A stretch of DNA of 64,000 bases from NCBI GenBank assembly GCA_902554885.1, contig CACDPV010000001.1:1-64000 (forward strand). The letters run 5' to 3'. The stretch is from Paracoccaceae bacterium (GTDB lineage: Bacteria > Pseudomonadota > Alphaproteobacteria > Rhodobacterales > Rhodobacteraceae). Below the pieces are notes generated by a model. The model saw nothing but the letters and a program-made list of their open reading frames with translations. It did no database searches and was not told where the DNA came from. A program made the translations under genes and the position numbers. Positions 7,054 to 14,868 of this stretch are shown here, one piece after another. Every line of letters starts with the position of its first letter. Within the stretch, counting starts at the first letter, position 1.

Positions 7054-9408
7054 TTATTTCAGTAAATCTGGGATTATCGTTACAACCTGTGGGAATAATG
7101 CGAGTAACCCCAGGCCAACTAACTGAATGACCACAAATGGTAGAACCCCTCGATAAATTTGACGGGTAGTAACATGCGATGGTGCAACACCTCTCAAGTA
7201 AAACAGTGCAAAGCCGAAAGGAGGAGTTAGAAATGATGTTTGCAAATTTATCGCTACCATTATGGTTACCCAACTAGGATCGAACGATCCGCCGTAAATA
7301 ACTGGGCCAACAATTGGAATTACAATATAAATTATTTCCAAGAAATCTAATACGAACCCGAGAATAAAAAGAACAAGCATGACGATGAAAAATGCAGTCC
7401 ATTCATTCGAAAAGCTTCTCAGGAACTGTTGGATGTAGTGTTCGCCACCAAATGATATAAGAACTAAATTTAATATTTGTGAGCCGATTAAAATCGTAAA
7501 AACCATCGACGTTACTTTTGCAGTCTCACGCACTACCGGCGCTAAAATGTCTTCTTTATAGAGGTACCAACAGGACCAAAAGATACCAAAAATAGTATAA
7601 ATAAAGGCTGTAAAAGCCACAATAAATGCCAGTATGTTTTCTAAAGACATGTTTTGCGTAAGTCGCATATCAAAATTTATGCCTACTACTAGCATTATTA
7701 TGATTGCGAGTGATATTCGCAATACTGGAGTGACATTCAGTCCATTGCTGCTTAATTTTCTTGCGGTAGCGAGTAGAATTGCTCCTCCTGCACCAAGTGC
7801 GGCGGCCGGTGTTGGGTTAGTAATTCCTCCTAAGATAGAGCCAAGGACTGCAACGATTAAAACGAGTGGTGGGAATACTATTCTTATGAGGTCATTTGCA
7901 AATAAACGATTCAATGACTCTCTGACACCATACAGTGCCATAAGTCCAGGTATAGCAATCAGTAATGTAGTTACGCCTGGACTAGTCAATGCTGAAATAA
8001 AGAGAATGTCACATAACAGTATCAAAACAATGCCAAGACCGCCAATAAGAAGCGGCCGGGTGTCTTTTGTAAAGTCTACCGCTCTACCAAGCATTAGTGT
8101 CACGCCCAACAATAAAGCACTAAGACCGATACCCGTACCGATTGGTGACATTACTGCTAATTTCTCATCAAGAAGCACAGCTCGCTCCTCATCAGAGAGT
8201 TGTCTAGATTCCTGCACACCACCAGCTGCTTCAATTGCTGCTTGTTGTGCAACTGCTGCATCCCAAGCTTCTTGGCCGTGAAGTTCAATCATTGATGCCG
8301 CACATTCGGGATCAACATTTGTACGCAGCGCAGCACCTTCCATAATATCGGAGTAAGTATCTACAATTGTCGATTGGCTACCTACCAAGTTAAATTCAAT
8401 CGACAAAAGAAATACTGCTAATGCGCCAATGGGTAAAAAGAGAGACCACATTAAAAGTTCATTTCTACCTGCACCGTAATAACTTCCATCGCCTCCATCG
8501 CCTTGTATGGCTGGGGCTTTGGATGGGTTAAGCAGTGCATAGCCAAACGCATACAAAGCATACAACAGGGCAAGCATAATCCCGGGAAGAAGGGCTGCTT
8601 GGAAAAGAGTGCCTACCGAAACAACCGCAGGCTCCCCCAGATAAGTCAATGCATCCGTACAGCCTGCCAGCTGGGCTCTATCTTCTTGCGCTGCAGAATA
8701 GATATCTCCCGTTAGTGTTCCCAATAAAACAATGACGATGGAAGGCGGAATGATCTGTCCTAATGTACCCGAAGCAGCGATAACACCTGTTGCTAATTCA
8801 GGTGAATAATTATTTCGAAGCATCGTTGGAAGGGCTAGAAGACCCATTGTAACAACAGTTGCTCCTACAATGCCTGTTGAGGCTGCTAGAAAAGCTCCCA
8901 CCACCACGATTGAGACAGCCAAACCACCGGGAAGAGGTCCAAAAATGTTAGCCATTTTGGTAAGAAGTTCATCAGCTATGCGTGATCTTTCTAGAGTTAT
9001 ACCCATAAGAACAAACATTAATACTGCGAGTAATGTTTCTATGGATTGGCCTGCAAAAACCCTTTCATTCATGCGATTAACGACAAACGATATATTGCGG
9101 TCTAGTGCAACTTCCCACCCTTGGGGAAAAACTGGGTATGCGGCACGTGGTAATTCAGGATGTGTAAAAACAGATATCGCTTCAGGTTTAAAACCCGACG
9201 CCACTACATCTTTAAACGCTTGCGAGCTAGTATCAATAGCTTGGTGAATTAAGAAGCCTTGACCATCCAAAATAGCAATTATGGCAAATGAAATAACTCC
9301 AGCACCACCGATTGCAAATGCCACAGGAAATCCCGAGAGGATGGCCGCGAACAGTGTCGCAAAGACAATGATTAGTCCAATTTCTACCCCGTCTAGACCT
9401 AGTAACAT
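7054..9408 (-). CDS. dctM: TRAP transporter large permease (DctM-type), extended form
   Basis: A 784-residue integral membrane protein, far longer than the usual 430 or so residues of DctM. The canonical parts are present: 'FPVAFAIGGAG' near the N-terminus, 'LAASTGIVGATVVTMG' and 'GVIAASGTLGQIIPPSIV' in the middle, and 'INLQTSFLTPPFGFALFYL' near the end. The extra length is a hydrophilic segment around residues 55-125, another around 345-425 (rich in Ala, Glu and Gln), and additional membrane spans between the two conserved halves. It starts one base after dctQ and is translationally coupled to it. It forms the substrate channel that uses the sodium or proton gradient. Confidence 0.92.
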   Translation of the reverse strand: MLLGLDGVEIGLIIVFATLFAAILSGFPVAFAIGGAGVISFAIIAILDGQGFLIHQAIDTSSQAFKDVVASGFKPEAISVFTHPELPRAAYPVFPQGWEVALDRNISFVVNRMNERVFAGQSIETLLAVLMFVLMGITLERSRIADELLTKMANIFGPLPGGLAVSIVVVGAFLAASTGIVGATVVTMGLLALPTMLRNNYSPELATGVIAASGTLGQIIPPSIVIVLLGTLTGDIYSAAQEDRAQLAGCTDALTYLGEPAVVSVGTLFQAALLPGIMLALLYALYAFGYALLNPSKAPAIQGDGGDGSYYGAGRNELLMWSLFLPIGALAVFLLSIEFNLVGSQSTIVDTYSDIMEGAALRTNVDPECAASMIELHGQEAWDAAVAQQAAIEAAGGVQESRQLSDEERAVLLDEKLAVMSPIGTGIGLSALLLGVTLMLGRAVDFTKDTRPLLIGGLGIVLILLCDILFISALTSPGVTTLLIAIPGLMALYGVRESLNRLFANDLIRIVFPPLVLIVAVLGSILGGITNPTPAAALGAGGAILLATARKLSSNGLNVTPVLRISLAIIIMLVVGINFDMRLTQNMSLENILAFIVAFTAFIYTIFGIFWSCWYLYKEDILAPVVRETAKVTSMVFTILIGSQILNLVLISFGGEHYIQQFLRSFSNEWTAFFIVMLVLFILGFVLDFLEIIYIVIPIVGPVIYGGSFDPSWVTIMVAINLQTSFLTPPFGFALFYLRGVAPSHVTTRQIYRGVLPFVVIQLVGLGLLALFPQVVTIIPDLLK

Positions 9409-9409
9409 G

Positions 9410-10330
9410 TTATTTCCCTGCTTCTTCTGAGGTTCGGATGTCCAAGTCTAGATGCCTTCCCTCTGCTTCTTCACCCTCTCGCCATTCTAAAAATGAGCGA
9501 TAGAAGAACGCCAAAGCATGGATCATTACAAGACCTGTGTAGGCTAAGATAAGTATTTTGAATAGAAAGTATGCGTTAAAGCCGTTTGGCGAAAATCCAA
9601 TTGTCTCGACATTCCATCGAAGTGCTCTTGCCTTCATAACTAATTTTTCTACTGTGTCAGATGCAGATGGCTTTGGAACGATTAAATGCCGCCATAGAAA
9701 AAACCAGCTGTACATCCAAAGTAAGATAGACGCGGGTAACATAAAAAATATGCTTCCAAACATATCTATAATCCTTTTGGCGCGATAACCAACTGCGGAA
9801 TATATTAAATCAACTCTGACGTGTCCGCCCTGAACAAATGTGTAGGTAACACAAAGTGCGACGATCATTGCATTATATAATTTCAGGCTCTCGGACCACC
9901 AACTTACATCAAAAGAAAAAGCTAAGCCGAAGCCTATTGTAATTTCTGAGACTGCAAAAACTCTTTGGATAAATATAATTACGATCTGAATAAGTACCAT
10001 AGTCAGACCCGCCCACGCGAAAAAACGACCGATTGCATTGGCGACTGCCTCAAGCGATGTAACAGTTTTCCACATTAGTGGCCTGTAGTACATGGCGACA
10101 GCAGTATATAGAGCTAAAATTATGGTTGTTGCGAAAAATAATTCAATTGATGCGCCATAATATATAAACCGCATCAATGACTGCTTGTCTTCGGTAGTTT
10201 TTTCCCATGATACCCAATCTAACCACAAGGATGGTTGTGTTAAGGCCGTAAATATATTGGGAAATGCAGAAATGAATTGAGAGACAATCCACAGAATTGG
10301 ACTTTCCGAGAATGTATAATCCGTATCCAT
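9410..10330 (-). CDS. dctQ: TRAP transporter small permease (DctQ-type), extended form
   Basis: About 306 residues, against roughly 160-220 in most DctQ proteins. Several membrane spans are visible, including 'FIYYGASIELFFATTIILAL', 'FFAWAGLTMVLIQIVIIFI' and 'IFFMLPASILLWMYSWFFLW'. The family signature appears as 'YTFVQGGHVRVDLIYSAV'. I placed the start at ATG 10330, preceded by GGGGG about 5 bases away; an upstream ATG at 10351 would add seven residues. The gene follows dctP after 79-99 bases that contain a stem-loop. Together with dctM it makes the membrane part of the transporter. Confidence 0.88.
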   Translation of the reverse strand: MDTDYTFSESPILWIVSQFISAFPNIFTALTQPSLWLDWVSWEKTTEDKQSLMRFIYYGASIELFFATTIILALYTAVAMYYRPLMWKTVTSLEAVANAIGRFFAWAGLTMVLIQIVIIFIQRVFAVSEITIGFGLAFSFDVSWWSESLKLYNAMIVALCVTYTFVQGGHVRVDLIYSAVGYRAKRIIDMFGSIFFMLPASILLWMYSWFFLWRHLIVPKPSASDTVEKLVMKARALRWNVETIGFSPNGFNAYFLFKILILAYTGLVMIHALAFFYRSFLEWREGEEAEGRHLDLDIRTSEEAGK

Positions 10331-10382
10331 AAAACCCCCATTTAAGCACACCGAAACTTAACCATTGTGTACTTTACAAGCA

Positions 10383-10411
10383 AAACGGGCCATTTATAAA
10401 ATAGCCCGTTT
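10383..10411 (-). terminator. Stem-loop between dctP and dctQ
   Basis: A perfect 8-bp inverted repeat (AAACGGGC / GCCCGTTT) with a 13-base loop lies between the dctP stop and the dctQ start. On the minus strand it is followed by only a short T-rich stretch, so it looks like a partial terminator or an mRNA-stabilising hairpin rather than a full stop. The likely effect is more dctP mRNA than dctQM mRNA, as expected for a binding-protein-dependent transporter. Confidence 0.6.
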
Positions 10412-10429
10412 AATCGTCCTAAAGTTTAA

Positions 10430-11515
10430 TTAAACTCTAAACTTGTCACGTTTTCTTGCGAAAACACCATCAGACATGCTCATCCAAGAATAGGTAGAGG
10501 CCATGGAGTCTTCATAGCTTTTTCGAATTGTAGCAAATAAGTCATCATCCATGAAGCCATCTTGAGCTTCTTTAGCTGCTTTACCGAAAGCTTCCCAGAT
10601 AGAGTCATCAAATTCGAGAACTTTGACGCCCGCTGCTTTCAACCTTGCTAATGCTGTAGCATTGTTAGCGTTTGATTGCGCCAAGTTCCAGCTGTGGGTC
10701 GCATGTGCTGCGGTTTCAACAACTGCTTTGTGAGAATCTGACAAAGATTCATATACTTCTAAGTTGAATGACGCACATAGGGCCGATCCGGGCTCGTGAA
10801 AACCAGAAGTATAGTAGAATTTACATATTTCTTGGAAACCAAGACGTTCATCTGCGAATGGACCAATCCACTCTGCACCGTCTATCGCTCCTGAAGCCAA
10901 TGCCTGATAGATCTCCCCACCTGGAAGTGCTTGTACTGAAGCACCTGTAAGGCCTAATGCTTTACCACCGAAACCAGGCATACGGAATTTTAATCCCTGT
11001 AAATCTGCTGCTGAATTAATTTCTTTGTTGAACCATCCACCAGGCTGATGACCAGTATTTCCGCACAAGAAAGACTTCAGGTTGAAAATTGACCCAAGCT
11101 CTGTATGCAGCTCATGTCCACCATTGTGATAGTACCAACTCATTATTTCTGGTCCAGTCATTCCAAATGGAACAGAAGTAAAAAATGCAAAGCCAGGGTG
11201 CTGACCCATAAAATAGTAATCTGCAGAGTGATACACATCTGCTTGACCAGCGCTTACCGCATCAAACACTTCAAACGCGCCTACAAGCGTACCAGCTGGT
11301 TTTTTGTCGATAGTCAGTTGTCCATCAGTCATAGCGCCAACGCGATCACAGAAGTTCTGTGCAGCGTCGTCAAAAACTGCAAATCCTTCTGGCACTGATG
11401 TAACCATTGTTAGCGTGCGTTTGCCTTGGGCATACGCTGGAGCTGCAAGCGTTGCCGCTGCTGCTGTTGCTCCAACTCCTACTGTGGAGTTTTTCAAAAA
11501 AGAACGACGATCCAT
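10430..11515 (-). CDS. dctP: TRAP transporter substrate-binding protein (DctP/TakP-FcbT class)
   Basis: A 361-residue periplasmic solute receptor. It begins with a twin-arginine signal peptide ('MDRRSFLKNS', hydrophobic Ala-rich core, 'APAYAQ' cleavage site). The body carries family blocks such as 'KKPAGTLVGAFEVFDAVSAG', 'LKFRMPGFGGKALG' and 'ASGAIDGAEWIGPFADE', which resemble the class containing the keto-acid binder TakP, lactate binders and the chlorobenzoate FcbT system. A strong ribosome site (GGAGGAG) precedes the ATG. The substrate is probably an organic acid, either a 2-oxo/2-hydroxy acid or an aromatic acid. The hydroxyacid dehydrogenase-like gene at 13.5 kb fits the first, the operon at 1-6 kb the second. 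Confidence 0.92.
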   Translation of the reverse strand: MDRRSFLKNSTVGVGATAAAATLAAPAYAQGKRTLTMVTSVPEGFAVFDDAAQNFCDRVGAMTDGQLTIDKKPAGTLVGAFEVFDAVSAGQADVYHSADYYFMGQHPGFAFFTSVPFGMTGPEIMSWYYHNGGHELHTELGSIFNLKSFLCGNTGHQPGGWFNKEINSAADLQGLKFRMPGFGGKALGLTGASVQALPGGEIYQALASGAIDGAEWIGPFADERLGFQEICKFYYTSGFHEPGSALCASFNLEVYESLSDSHKAVVETAAHATHSWNLAQSNANNATALARLKAAGVKVLEFDDSIWEAFGKAAKEAQDGFMDDDLFATIRKSYEDSMASTYSWMSMSDGVFARKRDKFRV

Positions 11516-11833
11516 TAAATCTCCTCCCGAGTTATAGTTCTCTTACAAAAAAGTTGTCGTAACGTAAATTTGGTTCATTTTTCAGATTGTCAAGCAATCT
11601 GGCGGGTTGGTTACAGCATGTAAGCAGACAAATAAAGGAGAAAATTGCCGTTAAAACCCGAAAAACGGTCTCTTTTTCAGTATTTCCACTGTAAGACATT
11701 AGAAAACAAACATTTTAATTGTTTAAATAAAATACTAACAATACTCGTCTAGTTCTATTTTCGGAAGTAATCTTGATTTTAACCGATTCTAATAAGATCA
11801 ATTTTCAGAACTTTTTATAGAGCGAGCTATTGT
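11516..11833. promoter_or_regulatory. Divergent control region between dctP and the ggt-like gene
   Basis: This 318-base AT-rich gap must hold the promoters for the TRAP operon (minus) and the ggt-like gene (plus). On the minus strand a perfect -35 (TTGACA, 11588-11593) lies within the palindrome at 11583-11601, but its -10 region near 11565-11570 is poor, as for a regulated promoter. On the plus strand a weak inverted repeat (CCGTT/AACGG, about 11648-11670) is followed by T-rich sequence. I see no convincing plus-strand promoter and no small gene. Confidence 0.45.
11583..11601. promoter_or_regulatory. Palindrome over the dctP -35 box, candidate operator
   Basis: CAGATTG-N5-CAATCTG is a perfect 7-bp inverted repeat with a 5-base centre, 68-86 bases upstream of dctP. 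The TTGACA of the presumed minus-strand promoter lies inside it, so a dimeric regulator bound here would cover the RNA polymerase contact. Its form resembles operators of GntR- or IclR-type regulators, which commonly control catabolic TRAP operons. No such regulator gene is next to it in this window. Confidence 0.45.
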
Positions 11834-13420
11834 ATGATTGAAACAGCCCTTGGAACTTCGATTGCGTTTACAGCACCTCATCGGCTCGCGACTAAAGCTG
11901 GTTTTGATATTTTAGAAGCGGGTGGTACCGCTGTAGAGGCCATGGTGGCCGCAGCAGCTCAAATTGCTGTAGTCTATCCACATATGAATAGCATTGGCGG
12001 AGATGGATTCTGGCTGATTAAAAAAACGGATCAATCGCCCGTTGCCATATCAGCGTGTGGGCCTGCCGCTCAACAAGCCACTCCTGAATGGTATGAAAAA
12101 AAAGGATATAAAGCCGCATTGCCAACTAGGGGCCCTTTAGCGGCATTGACAGTGCCAGGCACGATTGCAGGCTGGAAGTTAGCATTGGCGCTCGATAACC
12201 CAAAACGAGCAGTTCCGCTGAATGAATTGCTTTCAGCTGCTGTAGAAAGAGCAAAAAATGGAGTAGCTGTAACGAAGAATCAGCATGAAACACTGGCCTC
12301 CAAAAAGCATGAGCTTGTATCAGTTTCTGGATTTAAGGATTTTTACTTGGATAAAGGTCACGAACCTGAGGTCGGTTCAAAACTTCTTCAAACGAAACTA
12401 GGTGAAACACTTGAGCACTTGGGTCGCGCTGGGCTTAACGATTTTTACACGGGTGGGATGGCAAAGACCCATAGTGATTTTTTAATCAGCGTGGGTAGCC
12501 CATTAAGATTGAATGATTTTGAAAAATTCAAAGCTGAAGTGCAACAACCGCTTTCAATAAGGACTTCAGTAGGACAGATTTTCAATTTAGGTCCCCCAAC
12601 CCAAGGAATGTCTTCGCTAGCCATACTTGGAATTTATGATCGAATAAAAAAAGATAACTGTGATGATTTTGATTTTGTTCATCGACTTGTCGAAGCAACC
12701 AAACAGGCTTTTATCACACGAAATTTAGAGTTGGGTGATCCTGCCAACATGAGGGTAAGCGCTGAGCACCTGATTTCTGACTCATACCTAGATAAATCTG
12801 CTTCGAAAATTTCTGACACTAGGGCAATGGATTGGCCAGAATATGCAAAAAAAGGTGATACTATTTGGATGGGTGCAGTAGATGATGAAGGAACGGTGGT
12901 AAGTTTTATTCAAAGTATTTTTTGGGAATTTGGCAGTGGAGTTATCTGTCCTGAAACCGGAGTTCTTTTCCAGAATCGCGGTGCTGGCTTTTCTTTATCT
13001 CCTGGTCCAAACTGCCTTGCCCCGGGTAGGAAACCATTCCACACTCTTAACCCTGCAATGGCTATTATGAATGACGGCCGCATCGTTTCGTATGGAACAA
13101 TGGGAGGAGAGGGTCAACCTCAAACACAAGCAGCAATATTCTCTAGATATGCATTTCACGGCGTTGATTTACAGCGCTCAATATCTGCACCTAGATGGCT
13201 TTTGGGAAAAACTTGGGGAGATGACACGACTAGTTTAAAGTTGGAAAAGTCTTTCGACCTAGATCTAGTAGAGAAATTGTCTAGTGCGGGTCATGATACT
13301 GAACTGGTTGCGGCGAACAATAGTTTGATGGGTCATGCAGGCGCAGTAGTTAGTCACCCAGATGGTAGAGTTGAAGCGGCATCTGATGCTCGCTCAGATG
13401 GCATTGCACTTGCTGGCTGA
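11834..13420 (+). CDS. Gamma-glutamyltransferase family N-terminal nucleophile hydrolase
   Basis: A 528-residue Ntn-hydrolase of the gamma-glutamyltranspeptidase family. The large-subunit region has 'GTAVEAMVAAAAQIAVVYPH' and 'SIGGDGFWLI'. The expected self-cleavage and catalytic Thr is Thr343 in 'KKGDTIWMGAVDDEG'. The small-subunit region has 'PFHTLNPAMAI' and 'YGTMGGEGQPQTQ'. No signal peptide is seen, so it is probably cytoplasmic, unlike classical periplasmic GGT. The residues after the nucleophile differ from classical GGT (Ile-Trp in place of the usual Thr-His), so it may hydrolyse another gamma-glutamyl or amide substrate. It heads a two-gene unit divergent from the TRAP operon. Confidence 0.85.
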   Translation: MIETALGTSIAFTAPHRLATKAGFDILEAGGTAVEAMVAAAAQIAVVYPHMNSIGGDGFWLIKKTDQSPVAISACGPAAQQATPEWYEKKGYKAALPTRGPLAALTVPGTIAGWKLALALDNPKRAVPLNELLSAAVERAKNGVAVTKNQHETLASKKHELVSVSGFKDFYLDKGHEPEVGSKLLQTKLGETLEHLGRAGLNDFYTGGMAKTHSDFLISVGSPLRLNDFEKFKAEVQQPLSIRTSVGQIFNLGPPTQGMSSLAILGIYDRIKKDNCDDFDFVHRLVEATKQAFITRNLELGDPANMRVSAEHLISDSYLDKSASKISDTRAMDWPEYAKKGDTIWMGAVDDEGTVVSFIQSIFWEFGSGVICPETGVLFQNRGAGFSLSPGPNCLAPGRKPFHTLNPAMAIMNDGRIVSYGTMGGEGQPQTQAAIFSRYAFHGVDLQRSISAPRWLLGKTWGDDTTSLKLEKSFDLDLVEKLSSAGHDTELVAANNSLMGHAGAVVSHPDGRVEAASDARSDGIALAG

Positions 13421-13488
13421 TCTATCATATACTTTTATTGAAAAGTATCTCGAAACCATAATCAGATTGAACATAATTGGTAAAAAAA

Positions 13489-14862
13489 ATGAATGATATC
13501 GATAAAGTTTACGAAATTTTACGAGCTACTTTGGCTGATAGATGTTCGCGGGGTGAAAGCGTTAGAGATCTGCACTCAAGAGACTCAGCATATGCTACTC
13601 CAAGAATGCCAGATATGGTTGTCTTCCCTCAATCTGAAGAGGAAGTATGTAAGGTTGTTAAAACTTGTAACGAGCATTCCTGCCCTGTTGTCCCTTTTGG
13701 TGTTGGCAGTTCGCTAGAAGGTCAAGTAGTCCCTGTCAATGGAGGAGTAAGTATAGATTTTTCCCGTATGAATAAAATAATTTCTGTTGAGAGTGAAGAT
13801 CTTATAGCCACAGTAGAACCCGGAGTGACTCGTGTGCAATTAAATGAGTATCTGCGAGATCAAGGGCTTATGTTCACAGTTGATCCCGGTGCAGATGCGT
13901 CAATCGGGGGAATGTGTGCTACGAGAGCATCTGGTACTAATTCGGTAAGATATGGAACGATGCGCGAAAATGTTTTGGCGTTAAGAGTAGCTTTGCCCGA
14001 TGGGCGACTTATCACGACCGGTTCGAGCGCACCAAAGTCTGCGTCTGGATACGATTTGACGCGACTTTTTGTTGGTTCTGAGGGTACTCTTGGAGTGATT
14101 ACCCAAATAAAACTTCGGCTTTTTGGTCAGCCAGATTCCATAAGGTCATCAAGTTGTATTTTCGATGAGATTTCAGATGCTGTGAACACGGTTATTCTTG
14201 CTATACAATCTGGTATTCCAATCGCTCGCGTTGAGCTCCTTGATGAAACTCAGATGCGTGGGATGAATAATTATAACAAAGATCTGGAATTTCCCGAAAA
14301 ACCACATCTTTTTCTTGAGTTCCATGGGTCATCTGCGAGTACGCAGGAGCAAATAGACGACTTCAAGTCAATTGCAGAGGAGTACGGTGCTTATAACTTT
14401 GATTGGGCAACCAAAACTGAAGAGAGAAACCGCTTGTGGAAAGCTCGACACGATGCATATTATGCGGCAAAATCACTTATGCCAGGTGGCCTGTCATTAG
14501 TAACTGATGTATGTGTTCCTATCTCTGCACTCTCGGCATCAATTGAGAAAACTAAGAAGGCCATTGAAGCATCCGGCTTATTGGCCCCGATCGCCGGTCA
14601 TGTTGGCGATGGCAATTATCATTTGATGATATTATTTGACGGGGAAAGCGAAGATGGACTATCTCGCGCCAAAAGCCTCGCTTCAGAGGTCAATGAAATT
14701 GCCCTAGATTTTGGTGGTACCGTAACTGGTGAGCACGGAATTGGTTCGGGCAAAAGGTCATATATGGAAAGAGAGCATGGTGAAGCTTGGTCCATAATGG
14801 GAAATATCAAAGAATTATTTGACCCAAATAATATAATGAACCCTGGTAAACTTGTTCCTTGA
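13489..14862 (+). CDS. FAD-linked oxidase, GlcD/D-lactate dehydrogenase type
   Basis: A flavoprotein of about 457 residues in the VAO/PCMH fold. The FAD-binding N-terminal domain has 'CPVVPFGVGSSLEGQVVPVN', 'TVDPGADASIGGMCATRASG' and 'GSEGTLGVITQIKLRL'. The C-terminal cap ends with 'IAGHVGDGNYHLMI' and 'VTGEHGIGSGKRSYM', whose His residues bind metal and substrate in this family. It oxidises a 2-hydroxy acid, such as D-lactate or glycolate, to the 2-oxo acid and passes electrons to cytochrome or quinone. I chose ATG 13489; an in-frame TTG at 13477 would add four residues. The neighbouring TRAP system could import its substrate. Confidence 0.88.
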   Translation: MNDIDKVYEILRATLADRCSRGESVRDLHSRDSAYATPRMPDMVVFPQSEEEVCKVVKTCNEHSCPVVPFGVGSSLEGQVVPVNGGVSIDFSRMNKIISVESEDLIATVEPGVTRVQLNEYLRDQGLMFTVDPGADASIGGMCATRASGTNSVRYGTMRENVLALRVALPDGRLITTGSSAPKSASGYDLTRLFVGSEGTLGVITQIKLRLFGQPDSIRSSSCIFDEISDAVNTVILAIQSGIPIARVELLDETQMRGMNNYNKDLEFPEKPHLFLEFHGSSASTQEQIDDFKSIAEEYGAYNFDWATKTEERNRLWKARHDAYYAAKSLMPGGLSLVTDVCVPISALSASIEKTKKAIEASGLLAPIAGHVGDGNYHLMILFDGESEDGLSRAKSLASEVNEIALDFGGTVTGEHGIGSGKRSYMEREHGEAWSIMGNIKELFDPNNIMNPGKLVP

Positions 14863-14868
14863 CGAAAA

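Noticed and set aside
7634-8281. 215-codon open frame on the plus strand inside dctM
   Set aside because: It is antisense to a strongly conserved membrane protein, is Pro/Ser-rich low-complexity, and shows no family motif; it is a shadow of dctM codon use.
11648-11681. Terminator-like CCGTT/AACGG repeat upstream of the ggt-like gene
   Set aside because: The 5-bp stem with a long loop is too weak and there is no gene ending upstream on that strand.
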